Assembly: GCA_902800185.1 (NCBI GenBank) | Contig: CADCDK010000015.1 | Location: 1 to 55,979, forward strand | Length of the DNA stretch: 55,979 nucleotides | From: an uncultured Prevotellaceae bacterium | Lineage (GTDB): Bacteria > Bacteroidota > Bacteroidia > Bacteroidales > Bacteroidaceae | Direction of reading: 5' to 3' | Shown: piece by piece, positions 37,141-45,789 of the stretch | How positions within the stretch are numbered: position 1 is the stretch's first letter | How the letters are laid out: every line of letters starts with the position of its first letter | Notes under the pieces: generated by a model | What the model was told of the DNA's origin: nothing | Seen by the model: only the letters and a program-made list of their open reading frames with translations | The model's database searches: none | Translations under genes and position numbers: made by a program

Positions 37141-37955
37141 GCTGTTGGCTCTACGGATATCAGGCGTTGGCGATAGAGATCGCCGATGCCTTTTTTAAAA
37201 GTCTTCTTGCTCACTTGGAAGCGTTGCTTGATTTCCTCGGCATCACTCTTGTCACCCAGGTCACAGACGCCGCCATGGTCCTTGAGATACTGCAGGAGCG
37301 TAGCGGAGAAGTCGAGGGCGAGCTGTCGGCCCGTTGGCTGCAGGGTAAGGTCTATCTTTCCGTCCTCGCGCACCGTATGGATATATGCCTTCAGGCGGTC
37401 ACCCGTATGCACAGGCTGGAAAATCTGGTCTTCGTAGATGAGCCCCGCACTTTGATTGTTGATAATGACCTTGAAGCCGAGGTCGGTCTTCTGCCAAACG
37501 AGAATGTCCACCTCTTGTCCAGCCACGTAGTCACCGGGCTGCAGATAGCGGTCAACCTTTGCAGAGGCCATGACACGGTAGCTCTCTTCATCTACATGCA
37601 CGTGTACAATGTAGCTCTTGCCCACCTCCATGCGCTTCTTCTGCTCACGGAAAGGACAGAACAGGTCTTTCATCGGTCCCCACTTCAGGAAGGCACCATA
37701 CTGGTTCACCCACGCCACCTCCAAGTAGGCGAAATCGCCCACCCGTGCCAACGGCTGCTCGGTGGTTGCCACGGGACGTTCCTCGTTATCGAGATACACA
37801 AACACATCGAGTTCATCTCCGATAGCGTACTGCTCGGGCACATATCGCTGGGGCAGAAGGATCTCCCCTTCCACGCCAGCCTCAAGGTAGAGCCCGAAGT
37901 CCACCTTCTTAACGATTCTTAGGCGATTGAAATCGCCGAGTTTCAATTTCTCCAT
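37125..37955 (-). CDS. S1-domain RNA-binding protein, CvfB-like
   Basis: A 276-residue protein made of S1-type OB folds (about 5-65, 72-130, 145-210; KKVDFGLYLEAGVEGEILLP, VAWVNQYGAFLKWGPMKDLF, WQKTDLGFKVIINNQSAGLI) and a C-terminal winged-helix (about 220-276; DLGDKSDAEEIKQRFQVSKK). This is the layout of CvfB/YitL, an RNA-binding regulator of virulence factors in Staphylococcus aureus. Its role in Bacteroidota is not known. It lies 72 nt after lolD, on the same strand, with the 9-bp repeat in between. Confidence 0.9.
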   Translation of the reverse strand: MEKLKLGDFNRLRIVKKVDFGLYLEAGVEGEILLPQRYVPEQYAIGDELDVFVYLDNEERPVATTEQPLARVGDFAYLEVAWVNQYGAFLKWGPMKDLFCPFREQKKRMEVGKSYIVHVHVDEESYRVMASAKVDRYLQPGDYVAGQEVDILVWQKTDLGFKVIINNQSAGLIYEDQIFQPVHTGDRLKAYIHTVREDGKIDLTLQPTGRQLALDFSATLLQYLKDHGGVCDLGDKSDAEEIKQRFQVSKKTFKKGIGDLYRQRLISVEPTAIRLL

Positions 37956-37976
37956 TGCATTGCTAATTAATAACTA

Positions 37977-38033
37977 TGGGTCCCATAGGTCCTATGAGTC
38001 CTATGGGTCTTATAGGACCCATAAGTCCTATAC
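37977..38033. repeat. 9-bp tandem repeat at the end of lolD
   Basis: Six units of 9 bp (TCCCATAGG, TCCTATGAG, TCCTATGGG, TCTTATAGG, ACCCATAAG, TCCTATACT) run from the lolD stop codon into the space before cvfB. Same consensus as the repeat after purB. Confidence 0.8.
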
Positions 38034-38693
38034 TCCCTCGCTCGTCTCAATCTGTCCGTCACGCAGGTGGATGGTGCGGTCGGTGATAGAGGCAAGCCCC
38101 TCGTCGTGAGTAACGATGACGAAGGTTTGTCCGAACTTATCGCGCAGGTCGAAGAAGAGCTGGTGTAGCTCCTCCTTGTTTTTCGTGTCCAGGCTGCCAC
38201 TGGGCTCGTCGGCAAGGATTACCTCGGGATTGTTTACCAAGGCACGAGCCACCGCCACACGCTGTTTCTCACCTCCGGAGAGTTGAGCCGGCTTGTGGTT
38301 GGCCCGTTCTGTCAAGCCCATGAAGGCAAGAAGCTCCTCTGCCCGTTGCTTCGCCTGCGAGCGTGACTTGCCCGCGATGAAGGCGGGAATCATGATATTC
38401 TCCAAGGCGGTGAACTCCGGGAGCAGCTGATGGAACTGGAACACAAAGCCCAGATGCTGATTGCGGAAATCGCTCAGCTTCTTGGCACTGAGCTGTGTGA
38501 TGTCAATGCCATCTATGCTCACCGTGCCGCCATCGGGACGGTCGAGTGTGCCAATGATTTGCAGTAAGGTGGTCTTGCCAGCACCACTGGGCCCGACAAT
38601 ACTCACGATTTCTCCTTTGTCAATATGCAGGTCGATACCTTTGAGCACCTGTAGAGAGCCAAAGCTCTTGGTGATTCCTTTGATTTCTATCAT
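38028..38693 (-). CDS. LolD-like ABC transporter ATP-binding protein
   Basis: A 221-residue ATPase with Walker [10 protein letters not shown] (34-42), signature [15 protein letters not shown], Walker [13 protein letters not shown] and the His-switch VTHDEG. It belongs to the MacB/LolD/FtsE group that works with LolC/E-type permeases, in lipoprotein release or related transport. No permease gene is next to it; instead its start overlaps the CPA2 antiporter stop by 4 nt. Its lolC/E partner would have to be encoded elsewhere. Confidence 0.85.
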   Translation of the reverse strand: MIEIKGITKSFGSLQVLKGIDLHIDKGEIVSIVGPSGAGKTTLLQIIGTLDRPDGGTVSIDGIDITQLSAKKLSDFRNQHLGFVFQFHQLLPEFTALENIMIPAFIAGKSRSQAKQRAEELLAFMGLTERANHKPAQLSGGEKQRVAVARALVNNPEVILADEPSGSLDTKNKEELHQLFFDLRDKFGQTFVIVTHDEGLASITDRTIHLRDGQIETSEGV

Positions 38694-40888
38694 TTTCTTA
38701 TAAAGATGAGATTTCTTATAAAGGTGAAAGCATTTGAGAGGGACTTTTTTGAACTACGCAACTTGGTGCCGAAATGCTGCCACAGCCACTTGTTCAGCAC
38801 CTCGTATGCAGAGTGTTCCTCCGTGTGCTGCGGCTGTGCGAAGGTCATCTCGTCCATGCCGTCACCAAACTGGTCAGGGAAGATGATCATCATGCTCGCC
38901 CCGCTGAAATGGTTCGTCAGCTCGTCGGGAAGCCGGTCCATGGCGTTCTTGTACGACATCGTACCCTTACGCGCCGTCACCACCACAAAGAGGTGGTCAT
39001 CGTGAATCGTTCCCGCCAGTTTCGGAAGCTCGTTCCAGTGTTCCATCTCGTTGTACTCCGCACGCACGGTGGGGTATCGGTTTTGCAGGAACTCCCGTAG
39101 GAGTACCAGCGTGTCCTCGCGTCCATGGAACAGGATGCGGCACTCCAAGTTACGAGCCAACCTTGACAGGCGCTGCAACCAACGATAGAAGCCAGGCTCA
39201 AACTGCGCCCTCGACGGCACCGCCACCTGTATCTTCCGGATCGTTGCCAAGGGCTGTTTCAGGCGCGCCATGATAATCTGCCGGTTCAGTCCGTTGAACA
39301 GACTCTGGTGGAACTCTCCCCAGAACTTGGCGGAAACCTCCTTGTGCATGTGCATGCCGATGAGAATCTCACTGGCACGATACTCCTTGAAAGCGTGCTT
39401 AATGCCATTGGCGATGTTGGCTGCCACGCGCACCTGCGTCTGCATCCGTACATCACTGCCTGCGGCATACTGCGTCAGCCGTTCCAACAACTGTGCTCCC
39501 TTCTCCTGATTGATTCGCATCTGCGCATCGTCATAGACCACGTTCAGCGCCACCAGTCCTCGGTTGAGCCGCTGGTTACGCATCAAGATGGCCAGGTTGA
39601 TGAGCGACTGCGCATATTCCGGATATTTCACGGGAATCAGCATCTTCTCGTCATCCCCGGCAGGATCATCCTCCAGCGGCATGTCCTTGTCTCTCATGAT
39701 GATGGTTTCTGCCGAGAACTGCGTGACAAGCGTCGAGATGATACAGGTGACAAGTATCATGATGACCACGCCGTTCAGGATGTCATCACTCACCAGGTAC
39801 TTCCCGTCGGCCGTTTGCAGGTTGATGCCCACCATCACCATGGCAATGGCACCTGCCGCATGCGCCGAGGTCAGACCGAACATCATGTGGCCCGATGACA
39901 ACGGCAGACGGAACAGGAAGCCAGCCACGTATGCGGCCACAGCCTTGCCGAAGGTTCCGAAGAAAGCAATGAGCAGCACGATCCACAGAATGTCACCCCC
40001 TTGGAACAACAGTCTGACATTGATGAGCATGCCAACACCGATCAGGAAGTAAGGAATAAAGATGGCATTACCGATAAACTCAATGCGGTTCATCAGCGGA
40101 GAGACGTGGGGAATATAGCGGTTCAGGATCAGTCCGGCAAGGAAGGCGCCGAAGATCCCCTCCAGTCCGACTGACTCGCTCAACGTGGCACTCATAAACA
40201 GGATGGTCATCACGAAGATGAACTGCATCACCGCATCGGAGTAACGACGCAGGAACCAGCGTGTCAGGCGGGGAATGAGATAGGTCATCGCCGCACAATA
40301 GAGGAAGAACTTCACCACGAACAACAGCCAGAACCACCAGCCACCCGAACCTCCATTGGCAGCCACGATGGTTGCTAAGACAATCAGCGCCAAGAGCAAA
40401 GAAAGCATACTGCCGCCCACACTGAGCGTAACACTCGGCTTGCGCTGCAGGCCGAACCTGCCGACAATGGGATAGGCAATGAGCGTGTTGGAGGCCATGA
40501 TACAGCCCAACAGCAGCGATGTGGCAGGAGAATAATGGAGCAGCCAGATGCTCATCACATAGGTCATGCTCATCGGAATCAGACAAGTCAGCAGACCGAA
40601 TATCGTCACCTGCCCCAGCTTCTTCTTGAAGCCCTCCATGTCCATCTCCAACGAGGCCAGGAACATGATATAATACAGTCCCACCTTGCCAAAGAGCTCA
40701 AACGAGCTGTCACGCTCCAATATGTTCAGTCCGTATCCTCCGATCAGCACACCAGCCAGCACCATTCCGATAATATGGGGAATGCGCAGCTTTCCCATGA
40801 TAATGGGGGCAAAGAGAATCATCAGCAAAACCACGAGAAAAATCAGCGTGGGGTTGGATATAGGGAAGTAATGAGCAAAATCGGGCAT
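38690..40888 (-). CDS. CPA2-family cation/proton antiporter
   Basis: A 732-residue protein. Residues 1-400 hold 12-13 membrane helices of a Kef/NapA-type exchanger ([60 protein letters not shown]). The cytoplasmic C-terminal third (about 410-732) contains two universal-stress-protein-like folds rather than the TrkA-N domain of KefB/C. It exchanges Na+ or K+ for protons. The start is ATG 40888: the in-frame TTG at 40915 lies inside the promoter -7 box. It overlaps lolD by 4 nt. Confidence 0.88.
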   Translation of the reverse strand: MPDFAHYFPISNPTLIFLVVLLMILFAPIIMGKLRIPHIIGMVLAGVLIGGYGLNILERDSSFELFGKVGLYYIMFLASLEMDMEGFKKKLGQVTIFGLLTCLIPMSMTYVMSIWLLHYSPATSLLLGCIMASNTLIAYPIVGRFGLQRKPSVTLSVGGSMLSLLLALIVLATIVAANGGSGGWWFWLLFVVKFFLYCAAMTYLIPRLTRWFLRRYSDAVMQFIFVMTILFMSATLSESVGLEGIFGAFLAGLILNRYIPHVSPLMNRIEFIGNAIFIPYFLIGVGMLINVRLLFQGGDILWIVLLIAFFGTFGKAVAAYVAGFLFRLPLSSGHMMFGLTSAHAAGAIAMVMVGINLQTADGKYLVSDDILNGVVIMILVTCIISTLVTQFSAETIIMRDKDMPLEDDPAGDDEKMLIPVKYPEYAQSLINLAILMRNQRLNRGLVALNVVYDDAQMRINQEKGAQLLERLTQYAAGSDVRMQTQVRVAANIANGIKHAFKEYRASEILIGMHMHKEVSAKFWGEFHQSLFNGLNRQIIMARLKQPLATIRKIQVAVPSRAQFEPGFYRWLQRLSRLARNLECRILFHGREDTLVLLREFLQNRYPTVRAEYNEMEHWNELPKLAGTIHDDHLFVVVTARKGTMSYKNAMDRLPDELTNHFSGASMMIIFPDQFGDGMDEMTFAQPQHTEEHSAYEVLNKWLWQHFGTKLRSSKKSLSNAFTFIRNLIFIRK

Positions 40889-40912
40889 CCTTGCATGTTG
40901 TTTTTTCAACTG

Positions 40913-40920
40913 CAAAGATA
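40913..40920 (-). promoter_or_regulatory. -7 box of the antiporter-lolD unit
   Basis: Minus strand TATCTTTG (40920-40913), 24 nt before ATG 40888. No clear TTG upstream, but a run of ten T. Confidence 0.55.
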
Positions 40921-40949
40921 ATAAAAAAAAAAGAGAAACCGACTACGAA

Positions 40950-41099
40950 TTAGCTATTTTTCTTTATTTCGCACCTGTCCACCAAAGGACAGCCCACGCA
41001 ACTGCCGCATCTGGAGGTGACATGAAAAGTCCTCCAGATGCGGTAGCCTGCGTACAGGACGCTGACCGCCAGAATGCCCAATGCGATATAAAGTTGCAT
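40950..41099 (-). CDS. small Cys-rich membrane protein associated with FeoB
   Basis: A 49-residue protein encoded 7 nt after the feoB stop. One membrane helix (about 3-19: LYIALGILAVSVLYAGY) is followed by a short tail with four Cys (RCGSCVGCPLVDRCEIKK). This is the form of FeoB-associated Cys-rich membrane proteins, often found after feoB in Bacteroidota. The Cys cluster could bind iron or sense redox state at the mouth of the channel. It shares the feoB transcript. Confidence 0.85.
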   Translation of the reverse strand: MQLYIALGILAVSVLYAGYRIWRTFHVTSRCGSCVGCPLVDRCEIKKNS

Positions 41100-41106
41100 A
41101 AGAACC

Positions 41107-43548
41107 TTAACTGATCAGACTGCCAACCTGATAGACCACCGCTGAGACAAGCCATGCCAAGGCGGTTGTATAGACAGCAATAAACGATGCCCACCCCCAC
41201 GAGCCGGTTTCGTTCTTCACCGCCACGATGGTGGCTATGCAGGGGAAGTAGAGCAGGATGAACAACAGATAGCAATAGGAGGAGAGCGGGGTGATGCCCT
41301 CTGCCGCCATCAGCTGGTGCAGGCGCGTATATTTCGCCGAGTCATCGCTGAACGTAGAGTCGTCGGCAAAGCTCTCATCACCACTGTAGAGCACTCCGAT
41401 AGTCGAGGCGACAATCTCCTTGGCGCCCACACCGGCAACGAGGCTGACATCCAGTTTCCAGTTGAAACCCTGCGGCAGGAAGAGCGGTTCAATGGCATGT
41501 CCCATGATGCCGATGTACGAATGCTCCATGTCGGATGCAATGTTCACGAGTCCTGTCTGCCTTTCCGCAGGCACAGAGTTGTCGGCCATCTGCGACGTGG
41601 CGGGACCGAAATAGCCAAGTGCCCACACGATGATGGAGGCAACGAGAATGATGCCACCCATCTTCTTCAGATATTCCTTGCCTTTCTCCCACGTATGGCG
41701 TGCGATGGCCCTGACGGTGGGCATACGATAAGGAGGGAGTTCCATAACGAAGGGAGTGTCCTCGCCCTTGATGACGAAATGCGAAAACACATTGCTCACC
41801 AGCACAGCCACGAAAATACCCACCACATACAGCGAGATCATCACCCACGAGCGATATTCCATCGCAAAGAACGTACCTGCTATCATGATATAGATGGGCA
41901 GTCGGGCGGAGCAGCTCATAAAGGGAAGAATCATCATGGTGATAATCCTTGAGCGCCGGCTCTCGATGGTACGGGTTGCCATGACAGCGGGAACGTTGCA
42001 GCCAAAGCCCATGATGAGCGGGATGAACGACTTGCCGTGCAGTCCCATCTTGTGCATCAGCTTGTCCATGATGAACGCCGCACGCGCCATGTAGCCCGAG
42101 TCTTCCATGAGCGAGATGAAGAAATAGAGTATCAGGATCTGCGGCAGGAACACGATGACCGAGCCCACACCACCGATGACTCCATCGACAATCATCGAGC
42201 GCAGCGGTCCCTCGGCCAAAGCTGTGCCCACCCATTCGCCCAGCCATTCCACGCCCGCCTCAATCCAGTCCATAGGATACTGTCCCAGGGAGAACGTGGT
42301 CTGGAACATCACAAATAGGATAAGGAAGAAGATGGGGAAGCCGAAATATTTGTTGGAGAGCAGGTCGTCGATGAGATGCGTCATGCGGTAGGTATCTTTC
42401 TTGTCGCCTTGCTGATAGCCGGCTTCCGTCAGCGCACCATGGATGAATCCGTACTTGGCATCCATGATGGCCGTCTCGCTGTCGCTGAGTGTCTCCTCCA
42501 GCACACGGCTGGCAGCCTTGTCGCGGGCCTTGATGATGTCATCGGCCTGTGGCAGGCTCTTGGCATAAGCCTCCGCCTTGGTGTCATGCTCCAGCAACTT
42601 GATGGCGAAATAGCGTGTGGAGTATCGGGTACGCACGGCCTCATCAGTCTTCAGGAACTGCTGAATCTGCGCGATACCGTCCTCTATCTCATGTCCGTGG
42701 TTAATGTGTATATGGCGCAGGGTCAGGTTACTGTCCTCATACGCGCTGACCACCTCGGCGAATAGCTCCTTCACGCCCCGTCCCGTCTTGAACGAAGTGG
42801 GCACCATGGGCACGCCGAAAAGCGTGGAGAGTGTCTTGATATCCACCTGGTCGCCCCGTTTCTCAAACTCGTCAAACATGTTCAGCGCACAGACGACGCG
42901 CAGGTTGCGGTCCACGAGCTGGGTGGTGAGGTAGAGGTTTCTTTCGAGGTTGCTTGAGTCAAGAACATTGATAACCACGTCGGGGCGGCGCTCCGTCAGG
43001 TGCTGGCGCACGTAAAGCTCCTCGGGACTGTAGCACGAGAGCGAGTAAGTGCCCGGAAGGTCGGTCAGGTTCAGCTTATAGCCCTCGAAATAGGCATGCG
43101 CCTCGCTGGCATCGACGGTGACTCCCGAGTAGTTGCCCACCCTTCCGTGGGCACCGCTGGCATAGTTGAAGAGCGATGTCTTGCCACAATTAGGGTTACC
43201 GACGAGTGCCACGTTGATGGTTCGCATCGGGTTCACCACGGGCTCCATCTGCTCGACGTCAAACTCCGCGCTGACACCCTCCACAGGCTGCGGCCTCTCG
43301 GCGGCCTCGCTGGCAGCGGCCTCCTCGGGCGTTTCCACCTCGATGAGCTCTGCCTCGTCATGGCGCAGGGAAACCTCATAGCCCATGAGCTTGTATTTCA
43401 CTGGGTCTTGCAGCGGCGCATTGAGCAGTACGTCGATAGGCTGTCCCTTGATAAAGCCCATCTCGATGATGCGCTTGCGGAAGCCTCCGTGCCCGGAGAC
43501 CTTCACAATCACGCCGCGTTCTCCCGTCTTCAGTTCAGATAGTTTCAT
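41107..43548 (-). CDS. feoB: ferrous iron transporter, FeoA-FeoB fusion
   Basis: An 813-residue fusion. Residues 1-73 are a FeoA SH3-like domain (MKLSELKTGERGVIVKVSGH). An acidic linker (74-108) leads to the FeoB GTPase: G1 GNPNCGKTS (117-125), G3 DLPGTYS, G4 NMFD. The membrane part (about 385-813) has the two gate regions typical of FeoB (PQILILYFFISLMEDSGYMA, GFGCNVPAVMATRTIESRRS). It imports Fe2+ across the inner membrane. The -7 box TAACTTTG lies at 43574-43581. I see no clear Fur box. The small Cys-rich partner follows directly. Confidence 0.95.
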   Translation of the reverse strand: MKLSELKTGERGVIVKVSGHGGFRKRIIEMGFIKGQPIDVLLNAPLQDPVKYKLMGYEVSLRHDEAELIEVETPEEAAASEAAERPQPVEGVSAEFDVEQMEPVVNPMRTINVALVGNPNCGKTSLFNYASGAHGRVGNYSGVTVDASEAHAYFEGYKLNLTDLPGTYSLSCYSPEELYVRQHLTERRPDVVINVLDSSNLERNLYLTTQLVDRNLRVVCALNMFDEFEKRGDQVDIKTLSTLFGVPMVPTSFKTGRGVKELFAEVVSAYEDSNLTLRHIHINHGHEIEDGIAQIQQFLKTDEAVRTRYSTRYFAIKLLEHDTKAEAYAKSLPQADDIIKARDKAASRVLEETLSDSETAIMDAKYGFIHGALTEAGYQQGDKKDTYRMTHLIDDLLSNKYFGFPIFFLILFVMFQTTFSLGQYPMDWIEAGVEWLGEWVGTALAEGPLRSMIVDGVIGGVGSVIVFLPQILILYFFISLMEDSGYMARAAFIMDKLMHKMGLHGKSFIPLIMGFGCNVPAVMATRTIESRRSRIITMMILPFMSCSARLPIYIMIAGTFFAMEYRSWVMISLYVVGIFVAVLVSNVFSHFVIKGEDTPFVMELPPYRMPTVRAIARHTWEKGKEYLKKMGGIILVASIIVWALGYFGPATSQMADNSVPAERQTGLVNIASDMEHSYIGIMGHAIEPLFLPQGFNWKLDVSLVAGVGAKEIVASTIGVLYSGDESFADDSTFSDDSAKYTRLHQLMAAEGITPLSSYCYLLFILLYFPCIATIVAVKNETGSWGWASFIAVYTTALAWLVSAVVYQVGSLIS

Positions 43549-43573
43549 CTTGTCTTCTTGTCTTTTTCTTCGG

Positions 43574-43581
43574 CAAAGTTA
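43574..43581 (-). promoter_or_regulatory. -7 box of feoB
   Basis: Minus strand TAACTTTG (43581-43574), 26 nt before the start codon. No TTG at the usual distance. Confidence 0.5.
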
Positions 43582-43674
43582 CGAAAAATATCGTACCTGC
43601 GCACACGAACTTGGGAGAAAAGCACCCAAATACCTACTAATGGGGATAGGAACGGCAGCGTACCCGTCACGGTT

Positions 43675-43815
43675 CCACCCTGCATAAGGGTGGTTACCAC
43701 TAAGCGATAGGCTTGTTACCCCCCCGTGGTACTGGGAGTACCACTGAGTGGAATTCTCAGTACCAACGAGTGGCTAAAACTTGGAACTGTCAGTACCAAC
43801 CCACTTGGTACTGAC
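43675..43815. repeat. cluster of four short hairpins with AGTACC/GGTACT cores
   Basis: CCACCCT/AGGGTGG (43675-43693); GTGGTACT-GGG-AGTACCAC (43726-43744); ACTGAG/CTCAGT (43743-43761); and GTCAGTACCAA-CCCAC-TTGGTACTGAC (43789-43815, 11 perfect pairs). The AGTACCA core occurs four times on one strand or the other. It looks like a REP-type element cluster between two same-strand genes; the last hairpin could also terminate the symporter transcript. Confidence 0.75.
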
Positions 43816-43890
43816 TTTCTGCAAAGAAAAGCCAGAGTTTTGAATCAGAATGCAACGCAAGAGACCTCCACGTAATCCAAATTGTCAACC

Positions 43891-45249
43891 CTATAACCAG
43901 CCAAGTTGATGAAGAAAGATGGCAAGGATGGCTATCGGACAGACGAAGCGGATGAGGAAGAGGTAAATACCGAAGAACGTAGCACTCAAGGTTCCCCAGT
44001 TGGTGAACTCGTCCTTGACAATTTTCTTCGGCACGAACCACCCTAAGAAGATGCAGGTCAGGAATCCGCCGACAGGAAGGAAAATCTGGCCGGTGATAAA
44101 GTCGAAGGCATCAAACAGCGTAACGCCGAAGGCCGACAGGCTTTGGACGGCACCCAACGATAGGGAGCAGAAGGCTCCGATGACGCAGGTGGTGACGGTG
44201 ACGATGACAGCTCCGCTCTTGCGGGTGATATGTAGCTCCTCGAAGAAGAAGGCCGTGCTCACCTCGTGCAACGACATGAGCGACGTGAGGGCAGCCAGCG
44301 AGAGCAGCAGATAGAACAGCAGCGACACCACCCAACCAATGACCGGCATGGCCGAAAAAGCCTCGTTGAACACGTTGGGCAAGGTAATGAAGATGAGCGA
44401 CGGACCGCTGTCGGGACTCACACCCACCGAGAACGCCGCCGGGAAAATCATCAGTCCGGCAAGAATGGCGACCATCGAATCCACCAACGAAATCTGAACG
44501 GCCGAATGGAGCAGGTTGGTCTGCCGGCTGAAATAGCTGGCGTAGGTGCAAATACAGCCCATGGCTATGCTCAGCGAATAGAACGACTGTCCCAAAGCAC
44601 CTAAGAAAACGCCCCTGTCAAACTTCTCGAAATCGGGATGGAAAAGGAACTCAATGCCTTTCCCTGCACCGGGAAGCAGGCACGAGGCTATCACGATGAT
44701 GAGCAACAGGATGAACAGGGCGGGCATGAGCAGCTTCGAAGCCTTCTCGATGCCTCCACGCACACCGTGGATGATGACGAAATGCGTCACCAACAGAATG
44801 ACAATTGTCCAGAAGACAGGACGCACGGGAGAGGCAGAGAACTCCGCAAAGTAGGTCTTGACAAACGAGGCATCGCCACTCAACTCACCCATCAGCGAGG
44901 CATAGACGTACTGCAGGCACCAGCCGGACACCACCGCATAGTAGCCCGTGATAAGGAATCCCGTGAGAACACCCATGAAGCCCACCAGTCTCCATAGGCT
45001 TCCCCCGGAGAGCTTGGAATAGGCCCGCGCCGTGTTCGACGCGCCGTGTCGGCCGATGATAAACTCGCTCACCATACAGGGAATGCCCAACATCAGCACA
45101 CAGGCAAAATAGATCAAAATGAAAACAGCACCGCCGTTCTCACCCGCCATATAAGGGAAACGCCACACATTGCCCAACCCTACCGCGGAGCCGGCTGTTG
45201 CCAGTATCACTCCCAGCTTGCTTCCAAAGTTCGCTCTTTCTTCTACCAT
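43891..45249 (-). CDS. sodium-dependent transporter of the NSS (neurotransmitter:sodium symporter) family
   Basis: A 452-residue membrane protein with about 11 helices. The family signature is clear near the N-terminus: ATAGSAVGLGNVWRFPYMAG followed by ENGGAVF, which forms the Na+ and substrate sites in LeuT. Other matches: GIPCMVSEFIIGRHG, FYSLSIAMGCICTYASYF. It probably imports amino acids; the substrate cannot be read from sequence. The start is ATG 45249, as the in-frame TTG at 45276 falls in the -7 box (TAATTTTG, 45281-45274). Confidence 0.92.
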   Translation of the reverse strand: MVEERANFGSKLGVILATAGSAVGLGNVWRFPYMAGENGGAVFILIYFACVLMLGIPCMVSEFIIGRHGASNTARAYSKLSGGSLWRLVGFMGVLTGFLITGYYAVVSGWCLQYVYASLMGELSGDASFVKTYFAEFSASPVRPVFWTIVILLVTHFVIIHGVRGGIEKASKLLMPALFILLLIIVIASCLLPGAGKGIEFLFHPDFEKFDRGVFLGALGQSFYSLSIAMGCICTYASYFSRQTNLLHSAVQISLVDSMVAILAGLMIFPAAFSVGVSPDSGPSLIFITLPNVFNEAFSAMPVIGWVVSLLFYLLLSLAALTSLMSLHEVSTAFFFEELHITRKSGAVIVTVTTCVIGAFCSLSLGAVQSLSAFGVTLFDAFDFITGQIFLPVGGFLTCIFLGWFVPKKIVKDEFTNWGTLSATFFGIYLFLIRFVCPIAILAIFLHQLGWL

Positions 45250-45273
45250 CGTTCTATTTTCACTTTTCGCCTG

Positions 45274-45281
45274 CAAAATTA
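45274..45281 (-). promoter_or_regulatory. -7 box of the NSS symporter
   Basis: Minus strand TAATTTTG (45281-45274), 24 nt before ATG 45249; nearest TTG is 23 nt upstream, slightly too far. Confidence 0.5.
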
Positions 45282-45332
45282 TAAATAATTCTCCAATATA
45301 ACAGCAAAATCGAAAGTAAACATGCTGTTTTT

Positions 45333-45363
45333 TTGTTCATTCTGGATATTTTATATACCTTTG
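45333..45363 (+). promoter_or_regulatory. promoter of the VanZ-like gene and probably the GH105 gene
   Basis: TTG (45333-45335), 20 nt, TACCTTTG (45356-45363), 26 nt before ATG 45390. Confidence 0.75.
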
Positions 45364-45389
45364 CAGACAGCTATCAACAGCATCATCCA

Positions 45390-45776
45390 ATGAGAACGAC
45401 TTTACAAGCCATCAAGAAATATCCTGTCTCAACATTTTTGGTTGCCTCCATCTGGGTAGCATGTATGTTACCCGTCCCCGAGACCCCGCTGAACCACATA
45501 TCGATGTTCGACAAATGGGTCCACTTCCTCATGTATGGAATTCTGTGCTGCACCGTCTGGTTTGAATATACCCGATGCCATCAGGTCATCAATGGCAAGC
45601 GCCTATTCGTCTGGGCATTCGTCGGACCGGTTGTCATGGGCGGACTGGTGGAGCTGGCACAAGCCTACCTGACCATGGGCTTACGCAGCGGTGACTGGAT
45701 AGATTTCGCCGCCAACTCCATTGGCGTATGCTTAGGCAACGCCGTTGGACTCACCATTTACAAGATACTGAAATAA
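45390..45776 (+). CDS. VanZ-like membrane protein
   Basis: A 128-residue membrane protein with four helices (about 12-28, 43-61, 73-92, 106-125). The motifs MFDKWVHFLMYGILCC and GDWIDFAANSIGVCLGNAVG match the VanZ-like family, which is widespread and of unknown activity outside teicoplanin resistance. The start is ATG 45390: an upstream frame extends back through the promoter. Thirteen nt separate it from the GH105 gene, so they are probably co-transcribed, though no functional link is evident. Confidence 0.85.
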   Translation: MRTTLQAIKKYPVSTFLVASIWVACMLPVPETPLNHISMFDKWVHFLMYGILCCTVWFEYTRCHQVINGKRLFVWAFVGPVVMGGLVELAQAYLTMGLRSGDWIDFAANSIGVCLGNAVGLTIYKILK

Positions 45777-45789
45777 AAACGATACAAGC

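Larger units (their letters stand above)
43549..43890. other. intergenic region between the symporter and feoB, with hairpin repeats
   Basis: No protein gene. It holds the feoB -7 box (43574-43581) and a group of inverted repeats at 43675-43815, listed separately. The 75 nt before the symporter stop codon show nothing recognisable. Confidence 0.6.

Noticed and set aside
43549-43600. Fur box before feoB
   Set aside because: I looked for a GATAATGATAATCATTATC-like palindrome and found none.
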